Notes under the pieces: model-generated
The model's input: the letters and a program-made list of their open reading frames with translations, nothing else
The model's database searches: none
Told to the model about the DNA's origin: nothing
In this document: positions 26,447 to 34,627 of the stretch, piece after piece
Numbering within the stretch: position 1 is the stretch's first letter
Layout of the letters: each line of letters starts with the position of its first letter
Origin: Bacteroidota bacterium
Lineage (GTDB): Bacteria; Bacteroidota; Bacteroidia; B-17B0; Aurantibacillaceae
Reading direction: 5' to 3'
Length of the DNA: 59,238 nucleotides
Assembly (NCBI GenBank): GCA_018267475.1
Contig: JAFDYI010000029.1
Coordinates: 1-59,238, forward strand
Position numbers and translations under genes: made by a program

Positions 26447-28876
26447 ATGAAAATATCCTACAACTGGTTGAAAACCCTTATTGATGTAAAAGACGTAAGC
26501 CCTCAAGAAATAGCACAGCACCTTACCGATTGCGGCTTGGAAGTAGAAAGCAGCGAAACCTTTGAAAGTATAAAAGGCATGTTGAAAGGAGTAGTAATAG
26601 GGCATGTATTGGAAAAACAAAAACATCCTAATGCCGATAAGCTAAGCCTTACCAAAGTAGATATAGGCAATCATACGGTTTTAAGTATTGTATGCGGCGC
26701 ACCTAATGTAGAAGCAGGGCAAAAAGTGTTGGTTGCCACAGTGGGTTCGGTATTGCACACTACATCAGGCGAAGTTATTGAAATAAAAAAATCAAAAATA
26801 CGAGGCGAAGCCAGCGAAGGCATGATATGCGCCGAAGACGAACTGGGCTTAGGAAACAGCCACGCCGGCATTATGGTACTGCCTGCCGATAGCATGGTAG
26901 GAACCCCTGCGGCTACCTACCTAAATTTATATACCGATACCGTTTTTGAAATAGGCCTTACTCCAAACAGGGGCGATGCCGCTTCACACCTAGGGGTAGC
27001 GCGCGACTTGGCTGCGGCGCTAAACACAAAAAATAAAACACAAACATATCAAGTAGCTTTAAAAGGAATACAAGAATTGCCTCCGGCTTCGGGTATTTTA
27101 TCTATAGAGGTACAGCTTGAAAACACCCAGCACTGCAAAAGATATAGCGGCATTACCCTTAGCGGGCTTACTGTAGCGCCCTCGCCCCAATGGCTCAAAA
27201 ACTACTTGAGTGCCATAGGCATACGCCCCATTAACAACATTGTAGATTGTACCAATTTTGTGCTGCACGAGTTAGGGCAGCCGCTGCACGCTTTTGATGC
27301 TTTTGCCATAGAAGGCAAACAAATAAAAATTCGCAGTGCTAAAGAGGGAGAAAAAATAACCACACTTGATGGAACAGCGCGTACCTTAAAAAACAGCGAT
27401 TTAGTTATCGCTCATGCGCAAGAGCCTATGTGCATTGCCGGTGTATTCGGCGGGTTGCATAGCGGCGTTACCGAAAAAACAACCGCCGTATTTTTAGAGT
27501 CGGCTTATTTTGATGCGGCTGCTATCAGAAAAACAGCGAAGCACCTAAGTTTAAAAACCGATTCTTCGTTTAGATACGAGCGCGGCACCGACCCGGAAAT
27601 AACTGTGGTAGCTTTAACCCGTGCTGCTCACCTCATTTTAGAGTTAGCAGGCGGACAAGTATCGTCTCCTTTGGTTGATATTTATCCCGAAAAAATAGAA
27701 CCGTACAAAGTAGCTTTTTCGTATGCTAATTGCGATGCGCTAATAGGGAAGGCGATAGATAGAGCGCTTATTAAAAACATCTTGCAATCGTTAGGCATAG
27801 GCATTATTACCGAAGGGGCCGACGGCTTGCTGCTGCATGTACCACGTTACAAGTACGACGTTACACGCGAAGCCGATGTGATAGAAGAAATACTTCGTAT
27901 ATACGGTATGAACAATATAGAGATGAGTGGAAAAATTAGTTTTTCTTCCATCAATTTAAAAACAGAGGTTCGTTTTAAAGTAGATGGAGAAATAGCCCGC
28001 GCACTGGTAACACAAGGTTTTTACGAAGCCATGAGCACCTCTCTTACCAAAAGTAGTTATGTGCAAAACTACACCCATGCAGTGCCTATGCTCAATCCAC
28101 TTAGCAATGATTTGTCGGCCTTGCGCCCTACCATGTTGTATGGCTTATTAGAAGCGGTAGCGCACAACCTCAATCACAAAACGGTGGATATTAAATTGTT
28201 TGAGCTTGGAAAAATATACCGCAAAAAAGAAACCGGTGATTTTCCTTATGAAGAAGAAAAACAAGTAGCTCTTGTTATAAGCGGCAAACAGCAAGCAGCC
28301 AACTACCATCAACCCAAACCCCCGTTGGTGGATTTTTATACACTAAAAGCCTATGTAGAAACTGTTTTTTTACGATTAGGCATTGCTTACAAAACACAAA
28401 ACGCCTCGCATGAGCATCTTACGGATTCCTATCAATATCTATCAGGTAAAAAAGTGCTGGCTACCATCGGGCAGGTAAATAAAGAGTTGCTAAAAAAAAT
28501 GGACATACAACAGCCCGTTTTTTATGCAGAATTATATGCAGAGCCTTTATACTCTTTAGCTTTTAAGCCCATTGTGTATAAAGAGCCTTCTAAATTTCCT
28601 TCCGTAAAGCGCGATTTAGCTCTGTTGTTAGACAAGCACATTACCTATGCTGAATTAGAAAAAATAGCTTTTGAGGCGGAACGAAACCTCTTGCAAGAAG
28701 TATCTCTTTTTGATGTATATGAAGGAGACAAAATTCCGAATAATAAAAAATCGTATGCGCTTAGTTTTACCTTACAAAACGCACAAGCTACCCTAACCGA
28801 CCAACAAATTACCAATACGATGAATAAACTTACCCGCGTGTTTGAGGAAAAACTGCAAGCGCTGATAAGAAGTTAG
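26447..28876 (+). CDS. pheT: Phenylalanyl-tRNA synthetase beta subunit
   Basis: Beta subunit of the alpha2-beta2 enzyme that charges tRNA-Phe, 809 aa, normal length. Domains in order: EMAP-like tRNA-binding domain (about 40-150, VVIGHVLEKQKHPNADKLSL), B3/B4 editing domain (about 205-395), B5 domain (about 405-475), the catalytic-like core, and a C-terminal FDX-ACB anticodon-binding domain (about 715-808, starting KFPSVKRDLALLL). The start MKISYNWLKTLIDV is typical. pheS is not adjacent, as is usual in Bacteroidota. The convergent neighbour downstream ends 1 nt away. Confidence 0.97.
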   Translation: MKISYNWLKTLIDVKDVSPQEIAQHLTDCGLEVESSETFESIKGMLKGVVIGHVLEKQKHPNADKLSLTKVDIGNHTVLSIVCGAPNVEAGQKVLVATVGSVLHTTSGEVIEIKKSKIRGEASEGMICAEDELGLGNSHAGIMVLPADSMVGTPAATYLNLYTDTVFEIGLTPNRGDAASHLGVARDLAAALNTKNKTQTYQVALKGIQELPPASGILSIEVQLENTQHCKRYSGITLSGLTVAPSPQWLKNYLSAIGIRPINNIVDCTNFVLHELGQPLHAFDAFAIEGKQIKIRSAKEGEKITTLDGTARTLKNSDLVIAHAQEPMCIAGVFGGLHSGVTEKTTAVFLESAYFDAAAIRKTAKHLSLKTDSSFRYERGTDPEITVVALTRAAHLILELAGGQVSSPLVDIYPEKIEPYKVAFSYANCDALIGKAIDRALIKNILQSLGIGIITEGADGLLLHVPRYKYDVTREADVIEEILRIYGMNNIEMSGKISFSSINLKTEVRFKVDGEIARALVTQGFYEAMSTSLTKSSYVQNYTHAVPMLNPLSNDLSALRPTMLYGLLEAVAHNLNHKTVDIKLFELGKIYRKKETGDFPYEEEKQVALVISGKQQAANYHQPKPPLVDFYTLKAYVETVFLRLGIAYKTQNASHEHLTDSYQYLSGKKVLATIGQVNKELLKKMDIQQPVFYAELYAEPLYSLAFKPIVYKEPSKFPSVKRDLALLLDKHITYAELEKIAFEAERNLLQEVSLFDVYEGDKIPNNKKSYALSFTLQNAQATLTDQQITNTMNKLTRVFEEKLQALIRS

Positions 28877-28877
28877 T

Positions 28878-30524
28878 TTATGGATTCATTTTTTCAAGCA
28901 CTACTACCTGAAAACGATTATCGGTAGAGATGCGGCTTTGAAGCAAGGAGTATTGCTGAGGTCGGCGCTCGAAATAATCGGTGTTGATAGCGTTTTTATT
29001 TAATTTTGGGCGGTATCCATAATGGCTTTCCCAAATAACGACAGAGCCTACGGGGGCTTTTTCCATCGTTAAACTATCAATAAAAAACTGATTTTTATAC
29101 ACTCCGTTTTTCTTCTTATCATAAAAGTATTTAAACAATACGTGGTTTACGTAGATAGGCGCTCCTCTATCGGTATAGCCTTTTGTTAGCACTAAATCAG
29201 ATGCGCGTTCCATCACCACATCTTCGGGTGTTTGTTTAAAGGGGCGCACACTAAATAGTACAAACAACACAGCAGAAAGACTTAGCAGGGCGCTTAGCTG
29301 CTTTTGTTTAGATACCATAAAGAAACATACAAGCGGTATTAGAGTGAACAAAAGAGGAGCGTAATTATGAATGGGCTTTTCTCCTTGTTCGTTTATTTCG
29401 TCTAATAAGCGCACGTTGTTGTTGGGATACGATAAAAATACAGCAACCCATATTACATATAAAATACCCAAAACATACAAAATCGTTTTTTTAGAAAGGT
29501 ATTTATATCTATCGCAAGCAAAAGCAGCCAGTAAGGATACCAGAGGAGCTACCGCCGTCATGTAGCGCAAGTTGCCTCCGGTGGCGGCGCCAATTTTTAC
29601 GCTTTCCCAATTAAATAAACAATGAATAAAAAAGTATATCAACACGGGCAGCGAGATAAACCAAACGGCGCCATTTGCTTCTTTTTGTTGAGGATACTCC
29701 TTGTTGTAAGCTTCCTGCTGAAATAATTTTAATCGTTTTGCCAACGCGCTGCCCAGGAACATCACTAATAAAAACATTTGTGTGGAGCCCCAAATGGTAA
29801 GGCTCATTTTAAAGTAATGGTCGAAGCCTTGGCGGGGCCATTCATCGGCATATTTAGCGGCTGTTTTAGCACTTGAGGTAAGTAAATACAAAGGCTCACC
29901 GGTAACTAAAAAGCCCCACACATCATTTAGCAAAGGAAAAATACCCAGTAAAAAAAAGCACAACCAGCGCTTGTTGAGGGCGTGCCAAATACCGTACAGC
30001 GGAATGAGCAATAAAAATTCCTGACGAATAATACCGGCAAAAGATAAAATAAGAGACGATGCCACGTATTTTTTTTCGGTGTGAACGTACAAAGCAACAA
30101 GCAGTACAAAGCCGCTAAAGGTATCTGCGTAGTTGCGAAACGAAAGCTGTATCCAGTAGGGTTGCAGAGCTAACATAAAAAAAGCCAGCCACGCAAATTT
30201 GCTTCCCCACTTTTGGGCTGTTTTGTAGGTAATAAAGCAGGCAACAGCAGCCAAGGCCGCATTAAAATAGACTAAAAAGGTATTCCCAAAAAGAGCCGGA
30301 ACGACATAGATTAGTTTGTACCCCGTTTTAGGGGAGTTGCCTAAAATAGCATTGGGATTACTCCAAAATTCGCGCATATTAAAGTAGTGCGCAATTTCAT
30401 CGTGTTGATAAAATCCGGTGGAAAAAAAAGAATACAACACGTAAAATAAAAACGCTACAAAGGTAAGAGCCCATGCTTTTTTATCATCGGAAGACATGTT
30501 TTTTAGTGAAAAGGTAGTAGTCAT
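28878..30524 (-). CDS. GT-C membrane glycosyltransferase (ArnT/GT39-GT83-like)
   Basis: Polytopic membrane protein of 548 aa with about 10-12 helices. The first external loop has the acidic pattern FYQHDEIAHYF, as in GT-C enzymes that use polyprenyl-phosphate sugars (ArnT, PMT and related families). The last 130 residues form a soluble periplasmic domain. Acceptor and sugar are unknown. The reading frame is open to 30533, but the first TTG there overlaps a TAGTTTTG -7 box (30538-30531 minus); the ATG at 30524, 6 nt after the box, is the supported start and would make the message leaderless. Confidence 0.8.
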   Translation of the reverse strand: MTTTFSLKNMSSDDKKAWALTFVAFLFYVLYSFFSTGFYQHDEIAHYFNMREFWSNPNAILGNSPKTGYKLIYVVPALFGNTFLVYFNAALAAVACFITYKTAQKWGSKFAWLAFFMLALQPYWIQLSFRNYADTFSGFVLLVALYVHTEKKYVASSLILSFAGIIRQEFLLLIPLYGIWHALNKRWLCFFLLGIFPLLNDVWGFLVTGEPLYLLTSSAKTAAKYADEWPRQGFDHYFKMSLTIWGSTQMFLLVMFLGSALAKRLKLFQQEAYNKEYPQQKEANGAVWFISLPVLIYFFIHCLFNWESVKIGAATGGNLRYMTAVAPLVSLLAAFACDRYKYLSKKTILYVLGILYVIWVAVFLSYPNNNVRLLDEINEQGEKPIHNYAPLLFTLIPLVCFFMVSKQKQLSALLSLSAVLFVLFSVRPFKQTPEDVVMERASDLVLTKGYTDRGAPIYVNHVLFKYFYDKKKNGVYKNQFFIDSLTMEKAPVGSVVIWESHYGYRPKLNKNAINTDYFERRPQQYSLLQSRISTDNRFQVVVLEKMNP

Positions 30525-30530
30525 ATTGAG

Positions 30531-30538
30531 CAAAACTA
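30531..30538 (-). promoter_or_regulatory. -7 box of the GT-C gene
   Basis: TAGTTTTG (minus) fits TAnnTTTG and ends 6 nt before the ATG at 30524. Confidence 0.55.
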
Positions 30539-30543
30539 TATTT

Positions 30544-31047
30544 TTATTCTATACAAACGGTTTCTTTTCCTTGAATGGAAAAATCGGCTATAATATGTTC
30601 TTGTAAGGTAGTAGATAAAGAAAGGCCTACAAAATCGGCTTTTACCGGGTAGTGCGTATGGCTTCTATCAACCAGTACTACGGTATGCAGTTTTTTTACC
30701 GGCTGGTTTAAAAACAGCTGTACGGCATAAATAAGTGTTTTTCCGCTATTAAGCACGTCATCTACTACAAATATGGCTTTATTTTTATAGTCTTGTTCCG
30801 CTATATTTACTGAAGTTTTTTTTGTTAGCGGCGACTGTTTATCTATGGTTATTTCCCCTAAAATAATAGAATAAGGAGCTATCTTTTTTAAAATAGCAGC
30901 CAATTTTTTTGCCACAAAAAACCCATTTCCTTCAATGCCGGCTAATACAATTTCTTTTTCGGAAGCGCTGTGTTCGTATATTTCGTAAGCCAGCCGGTTT
31001 AGTTTCTGCTTAATTTGATCGGGAGTTAAAATTTGTACTTTTTTCAT
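30544..31047 (-). CDS. PyrR-like phosphoribosyltransferase
   Basis: Type I phosphoribosyltransferase of 167 aa from the chosen ATG. The PRPP-binding loop is VVDDVLNSGKTLIYA, and the C-terminal VVLVDRSHTHYPVKADFVG is the PyrR/uracil phosphoribosyltransferase signature. Bacillus PyrR both regulates pyr mRNA and converts uracil to UMP; which job applies here is unknown, and no pyr genes are nearby. The frame is open to 31074, but that first codon lies inside a TATATTTG -7 box (31079-31072 minus), so the ATG at 31047 is used. Divergent from cysD. Confidence 0.85.
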   Translation of the reverse strand: MKKVQILTPDQIKQKLNRLAYEIYEHSASEKEIVLAGIEGNGFFVAKKLAAILKKIAPYSIILGEITIDKQSPLTKKTSVNIAEQDYKNKAIFVVDDVLNSGKTLIYAVQLFLNQPVKKLHTVVLVDRSHTHYPVKADFVGLSLSTTLQEHIIADFSIQGKETVCIE

Positions 31048-31071
31048 AGGTGTTTGTAGTAAATGAGAGGG

Positions 31072-31079
31072 CAAATATA
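31072..31079 (-). promoter_or_regulatory. -7 box of the PyrR-like gene
   Basis: TATATTTG (minus), exact consensus, 24 nt before the ATG at 31047. Confidence 0.6.
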
Positions 31080-31151
31080 AACATCAGATTGGTTGGTTCA
31101 AGAGTTCAAAATAAGACCGTATAAAGATACGTATTTTGTGTTAAAAAAGGG

Positions 31152-31159
31152 TATCTTTA
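31152..31159 (+). promoter_or_regulatory. -7 box of cysDN
   Basis: TATCTTTA, one base off consensus, 20 nt before the cysD ATG at 31180. It lies inside the upstream extension of the frame and so rules that extension out. Confidence 0.55.
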
Positions 31160-31179
31160 CAAAAGTTTCGAACTTGTAT

Positions 31180-32091
31180 ATGAGTGTACATTCGCAAGAT
31201 TATTTAGATTACCTGGAATCGGAGGCTATACATATTTTACGTGAGGTAGCCGGACAGTTTAAACGCCCCGCCCTTTTGTTTAGCGGCGGTAAAGACAGCA
31301 TTTGCTTAGTACACTTGGCATTAAAAGCATTTAGACCGGGTGCCTTTCCCTTTCCTTTGGTGCACATTGATACCGGACATAATTTTATTGAAACACTTGA
31401 ATATAGAGATAAGTTAGTAGCCTCTATCAACGAAAAACTGGTTGTAAGAAAAGTAGAAGATACTATAAAAGCAAAAAACATATCCGACGCACAAGGTAAA
31501 TTTCCCAGTCGTAATGCACTACAAACATATACCTTATTAGATACTATAAAAGAATTTAACTTTGATGCCTGTATAGGAGGTGCGCGACGCGATGAAGAAA
31601 AAGCACGTGCCAAAGAACGCATCTTTTCTATACGCGATGTTTTTGGGCAATGGGACCCGGAAGCGCAGCACCCCGAAATTTGGGATATATACAACGGCTT
31701 GCTCAATAAAGGAGAAAATATGCGCGTATTTCCTATTAGCAATTGGACTGAATTAGACGTTTGGCATTATATACAAAGAGAAAAAATAACACTACCTTCT
31801 CTATATTTTTCGCATACACGAAGTTGCGTCGTTACAGAAACCGGACAACTAATGGCACAATCGCCTTTCTTGCAGTTAGATGAAAAGGATAAAATAATAA
31901 CTAAAAACGTACGCTATCGTACTATTGGTGATATGACTTGTACCGCCGCCATAGAGAGCACTGCCACTACGGTAGATGCTATTATTAGCGAGCTTAGCTG
32001 CACCAAAATAAGCGAACGCGGAGCCACCCGCATGGACGACCGCATAAGCGAAGCCGCGATGGAAGACAGAAAAAAAAGAGGATATTTTTAA
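31180..32091 (+). CDS. cysD: Sulfate adenylyltransferase subunit 2
   Basis: Small subunit of ATP sulfurylase, 303 aa from the ATG chosen here, the usual length. It adenylates sulfate to APS using ATP. The PP-loop is LFSGGKDSICLVHLAL; GGARRDEEKARAKERIFS and the C-terminal ISERGATRMDDR are strongly conserved. The frame stays open upstream to a TTG at 31093, but those 29 codons contain the promoter and resemble no CysD. cysN starts 1 nt after the stop, so the two are coupled as expected for the heterodimer. Confidence 0.95.
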   Translation: MSVHSQDYLDYLESEAIHILREVAGQFKRPALLFSGGKDSICLVHLALKAFRPGAFPFPLVHIDTGHNFIETLEYRDKLVASINEKLVVRKVEDTIKAKNISDAQGKFPSRNALQTYTLLDTIKEFNFDACIGGARRDEEKARAKERIFSIRDVFGQWDPEAQHPEIWDIYNGLLNKGENMRVFPISNWTELDVWHYIQREKITLPSLYFSHTRSCVVTETGQLMAQSPFLQLDEKDKIITKNVRYRTIGDMTCTAAIESTATTVDAIISELSCTKISERGATRMDDRISEAAMEDRKKRGYF

Positions 32092-32092
32092 A

Positions 32093-33325
32093 ATGGAATT
32101 ACTGCGTTTTTTTACAGCCGGCGAAATAGATGATGGTAAAAGCACCCTTATAGGTCGCTTGCTGTACGATAGCCATTCTATCTCTACCGATATTGTAGAA
32201 GCACTTACCCAACAAAGTAAAACAGAGGGTGCAAGCGGCGAAATAAATCTAGCCTTAATAACAGATGGCTTACGCGCCGAGCGCAAGCAAGGCATCACAA
32301 TTGATGTGGCCTATAAATTTTTTAGTACCCCAAAAAGAAAATTTATTATTGCCGATACACCCGGACACGCTCGCTATACACGCAATATGTTTACGGGCGC
32401 TTCTACAGCGCATGTAGCTATTGTTTTAATTGACGTGCAGCGCGGCATTACCGAACAAACCCGAAGGCATTCCGTTATTTTATCGATATTGCAAACACCT
32501 CATGTATTAGTATGCGTTAATAAAATGGATTTGGTTGATTATGCCGAAGAAAAATTTAATCAATTAAAAAAGGCATATACCGCCTTTACACAGTCTTTGC
32601 CGTTAAAAAACCTTCATTTTCTTCCGGTATCGGCCCTTATGGGAGAAAATATTATTACGCCCTCAGAAAAAATGCACTGGTACCAAGGCCTACCCTTATT
32701 GCCTTTTTTAGAACAAGTAGATGTAAAAAAAGAACAAAGCACAGTACCTCGTTTTCAGATACAGTGCCTATTATCAGATGCCCAAGGCCTAAAAGGTTTT
32801 GCCGGCAAAATACTGAGCGGGGTGTACAAAAAAAACCAAAAAGTAGTGGTGCTTCCGGATGGAAAAGAAACACAAATTACAAAGATAGAAACGCACCAAC
32901 AAGAGGTAGAAGAAGTTTCTATCAACATGCCGGCTGTTTTTTATGTAAAAGACACATCAAACATGGATAGAGGAAGCATGATCGTGCCCATAGAGCACCA
33001 ACCCATTATCAAAAAAGAATTTACAGCTACTATTTGTTGGTTTAGCGAACATTCTTTTACCTACGAGCAACAATTAGTATTGCGCCAAGGAAGTTTTAGT
33101 ACAAAAGCCCGTATAGATAAAGTACTGGCTAAAATAGATTGGTATAAATTAACGGATATAAAAAGCAAAGGCATTATAGATATGAATGAGATGTGCAGCG
33201 TGCGCATTAGCACCAGCCAATCGTTAAGTTACGATGCCTATACAGACAATAAAAGCACAGGGGCTTTTATTTTAATAGATGAAAACACTAAAAATACGAT
33301 AGCCGCCGGGGTAATAAGCAAGTAA
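32093..33325 (+). CDS. cysN: Sulfate adenylyltransferase subunit 1 (GTPase)
   Basis: GTPase subunit of ATP sulfurylase, 410 aa; GTP hydrolysis drives APS formation by CysD. EF-Tu-like motifs: GEIDDGKSTLIGRLL (G1), ADTPGHARYTRNM (G3) and VNKMDLVDY (G4), followed by the beta-barrel domains. There is no C-terminal APS kinase (CysC) domain, and no cysC, cysH or sulfite reductase genes follow, so the rest of sulfate assimilation is elsewhere. The convergent porV gene ends 16 nt downstream. Confidence 0.95.
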   Translation: MELLRFFTAGEIDDGKSTLIGRLLYDSHSISTDIVEALTQQSKTEGASGEINLALITDGLRAERKQGITIDVAYKFFSTPKRKFIIADTPGHARYTRNMFTGASTAHVAIVLIDVQRGITEQTRRHSVILSILQTPHVLVCVNKMDLVDYAEEKFNQLKKAYTAFTQSLPLKNLHFLPVSALMGENIITPSEKMHWYQGLPLLPFLEQVDVKKEQSTVPRFQIQCLLSDAQGLKGFAGKILSGVYKKNQKVVVLPDGKETQITKIETHQQEVEEVSINMPAVFYVKDTSNMDRGSMIVPIEHQPIIKKEFTATICWFSEHSFTYEQQLVLRQGSFSTKARIDKVLAKIDWYKLTDIKSKGIIDMNEMCSVRISTSQSLSYDAYTDNKSTGAFILIDENTKNTIAAGVISK

Positions 33326-33341
33326 ATGCTTTTGGGATAAA

Positions 33342-34598
33342 TTAGTTGGTAGTAGTACCGGAAGAAGCGTCGGTTGGGGTGTTTTGTTTTTTGAAAGCAT
33401 CAAAATCAAACAACAGGGTAAAGCGCAGTGTGTTTTGCAAAGGGTTGCGTTGTGTGGTAGGCGCCAAATAGCTTACATCAATACCAAACACGCTGTAGCG
33501 CACTCCTATACCTACTGTAAAGTACTGACGATTTCCTTGGTTTTTATTTTCGTAGTAGTAGCCCATACGTACGGCTAATAATTTATTATACCAGTATTCC
33601 ATACCACTTCCTACACGTATTAGTTGCAACTCTTCGGTAGCACCGCCGGGGGCATCGGTAAAAGAACCAAACATACCTGATATAGTGCTTCTGTATGGGT
33701 CTTTTCCGTTCGCTATAACATAGCTTCCGTTGCCATCGGGTATGCGGTTTCCTTGCGCATCTAAAGCCCATTGGGGCGGGGTAGGCACCATCAACTTAGT
33801 AGCATCAGTTAAAAAAGTAATGGTGTTGTATTCGTCCATAGTAATTTTGTAACCGAAACCGATGCGCAACTGGGTAGGTATGAAGTTTTTTGACGAGGGG
33901 TCGGCATTATCGGTATAGGCAATTTTAGTGCCTATATTGGATATATCCACCCCAAAACTAAACTCGCCTTTTTTATCTCCTATATCGTGTTTTTTTCCGT
34001 GGTAATAGCAAGCTATATCTACGCCCAATGCTCTGCCGGCGTGGGTGTATATGCCGTTGGTAAGGGGCATGCTGCCGGTAAGATTAGAGTTGATGTAGCG
34101 GGCAGCCAATCCCACCGAAAAGCGAGGACCTAATTTTAAGCTATAACCCACATCAAAAGCAAATTCGCTGGGTTTAAAAGTGCCTATGGCATTGCCGCTG
34201 TTGTCGGTAAAATTTACCGTTCCTAAGGTAAAGTAGCGCAAAGAGCCTGCTACCGCGCCCATTTTTCCTACTTTGCCATAGCCGGCCAGCGACATAAGAC
34301 TAATATCGGGTACTAACTGGCGCAGCCAAGGAGTGTAGGACATAGAAAAGCCGTATTTTTTATCAGAAAAAGCAAATTTAGAGGGATTCCAATACATGGA
34401 GTTGGCATCGGGTGTAGAAGCGGCGCCGGCTTCGCCCATACCTCCTGTGCGCGCATCGGGGGTGATTAATAAAAAAGGTACCGCGGTGGTTACGGTAGTA
34501 ATGCCGCTTTTATTATAGTTAATGCTTTGTTGCGCCTGCATAATCGAAGCTAAAAAGGTTATTCCTCCTAGAGCAAGCGTTATTTTTTTACCGTTCAT
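33342..34598 (-). CDS. porV: T9SS outer-membrane shuttle protein PorV (LptO)
   Basis: Outer-membrane beta-barrel of 418 aa with a signal peptide (ending MQAQQ) and FadL-like strands: AVPFLLITPDARTGGMGEAG near the start is the typical PorV segment, with NSMYWNPSKFAF just after. PorV carries T9SS cargo from the SprA translocon to the PorU attachment complex and is required for C-terminal signal removal of many substrates. It lies 29 nt downstream of porU in the same direction, the conserved order in this phylum. A weak -7 box (TAAATTCG, 34621-34614 minus) may give it a second promoter. Confidence 0.93.
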   Translation of the reverse strand: MNGKKITLALGGITFLASIMQAQQSINYNKSGITTVTTAVPFLLITPDARTGGMGEAGAASTPDANSMYWNPSKFAFSDKKYGFSMSYTPWLRQLVPDISLMSLAGYGKVGKMGAVAGSLRYFTLGTVNFTDNSGNAIGTFKPSEFAFDVGYSLKLGPRFSVGLAARYINSNLTGSMPLTNGIYTHAGRALGVDIACYYHGKKHDIGDKKGEFSFGVDISNIGTKIAYTDNADPSSKNFIPTQLRIGFGYKITMDEYNTITFLTDATKLMVPTPPQWALDAQGNRIPDGNGSYVIANGKDPYRSTISGMFGSFTDAPGGATEELQLIRVGSGMEYWYNKLLAVRMGYYYENKNQGNRQYFTVGIGVRYSVFGIDVSYLAPTTQRNPLQNTLRFTLLFDFDAFKKQNTPTDASSGTTTN

Positions 34599-34627
34599 TT
34601 TTTTAAAAGAATGCGAATTTAGAGTAT

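Noticed and set aside
31093-31179. Upstream extension of cysD from a TTG
   Set aside because: Contains the cysDN -7 box and 29 residues unlike any CysD.
31209-31742. 177-aa frame antisense to cysD
   Set aside because: Shadow of a clearly conserved gene with no promoter or ribosome site.
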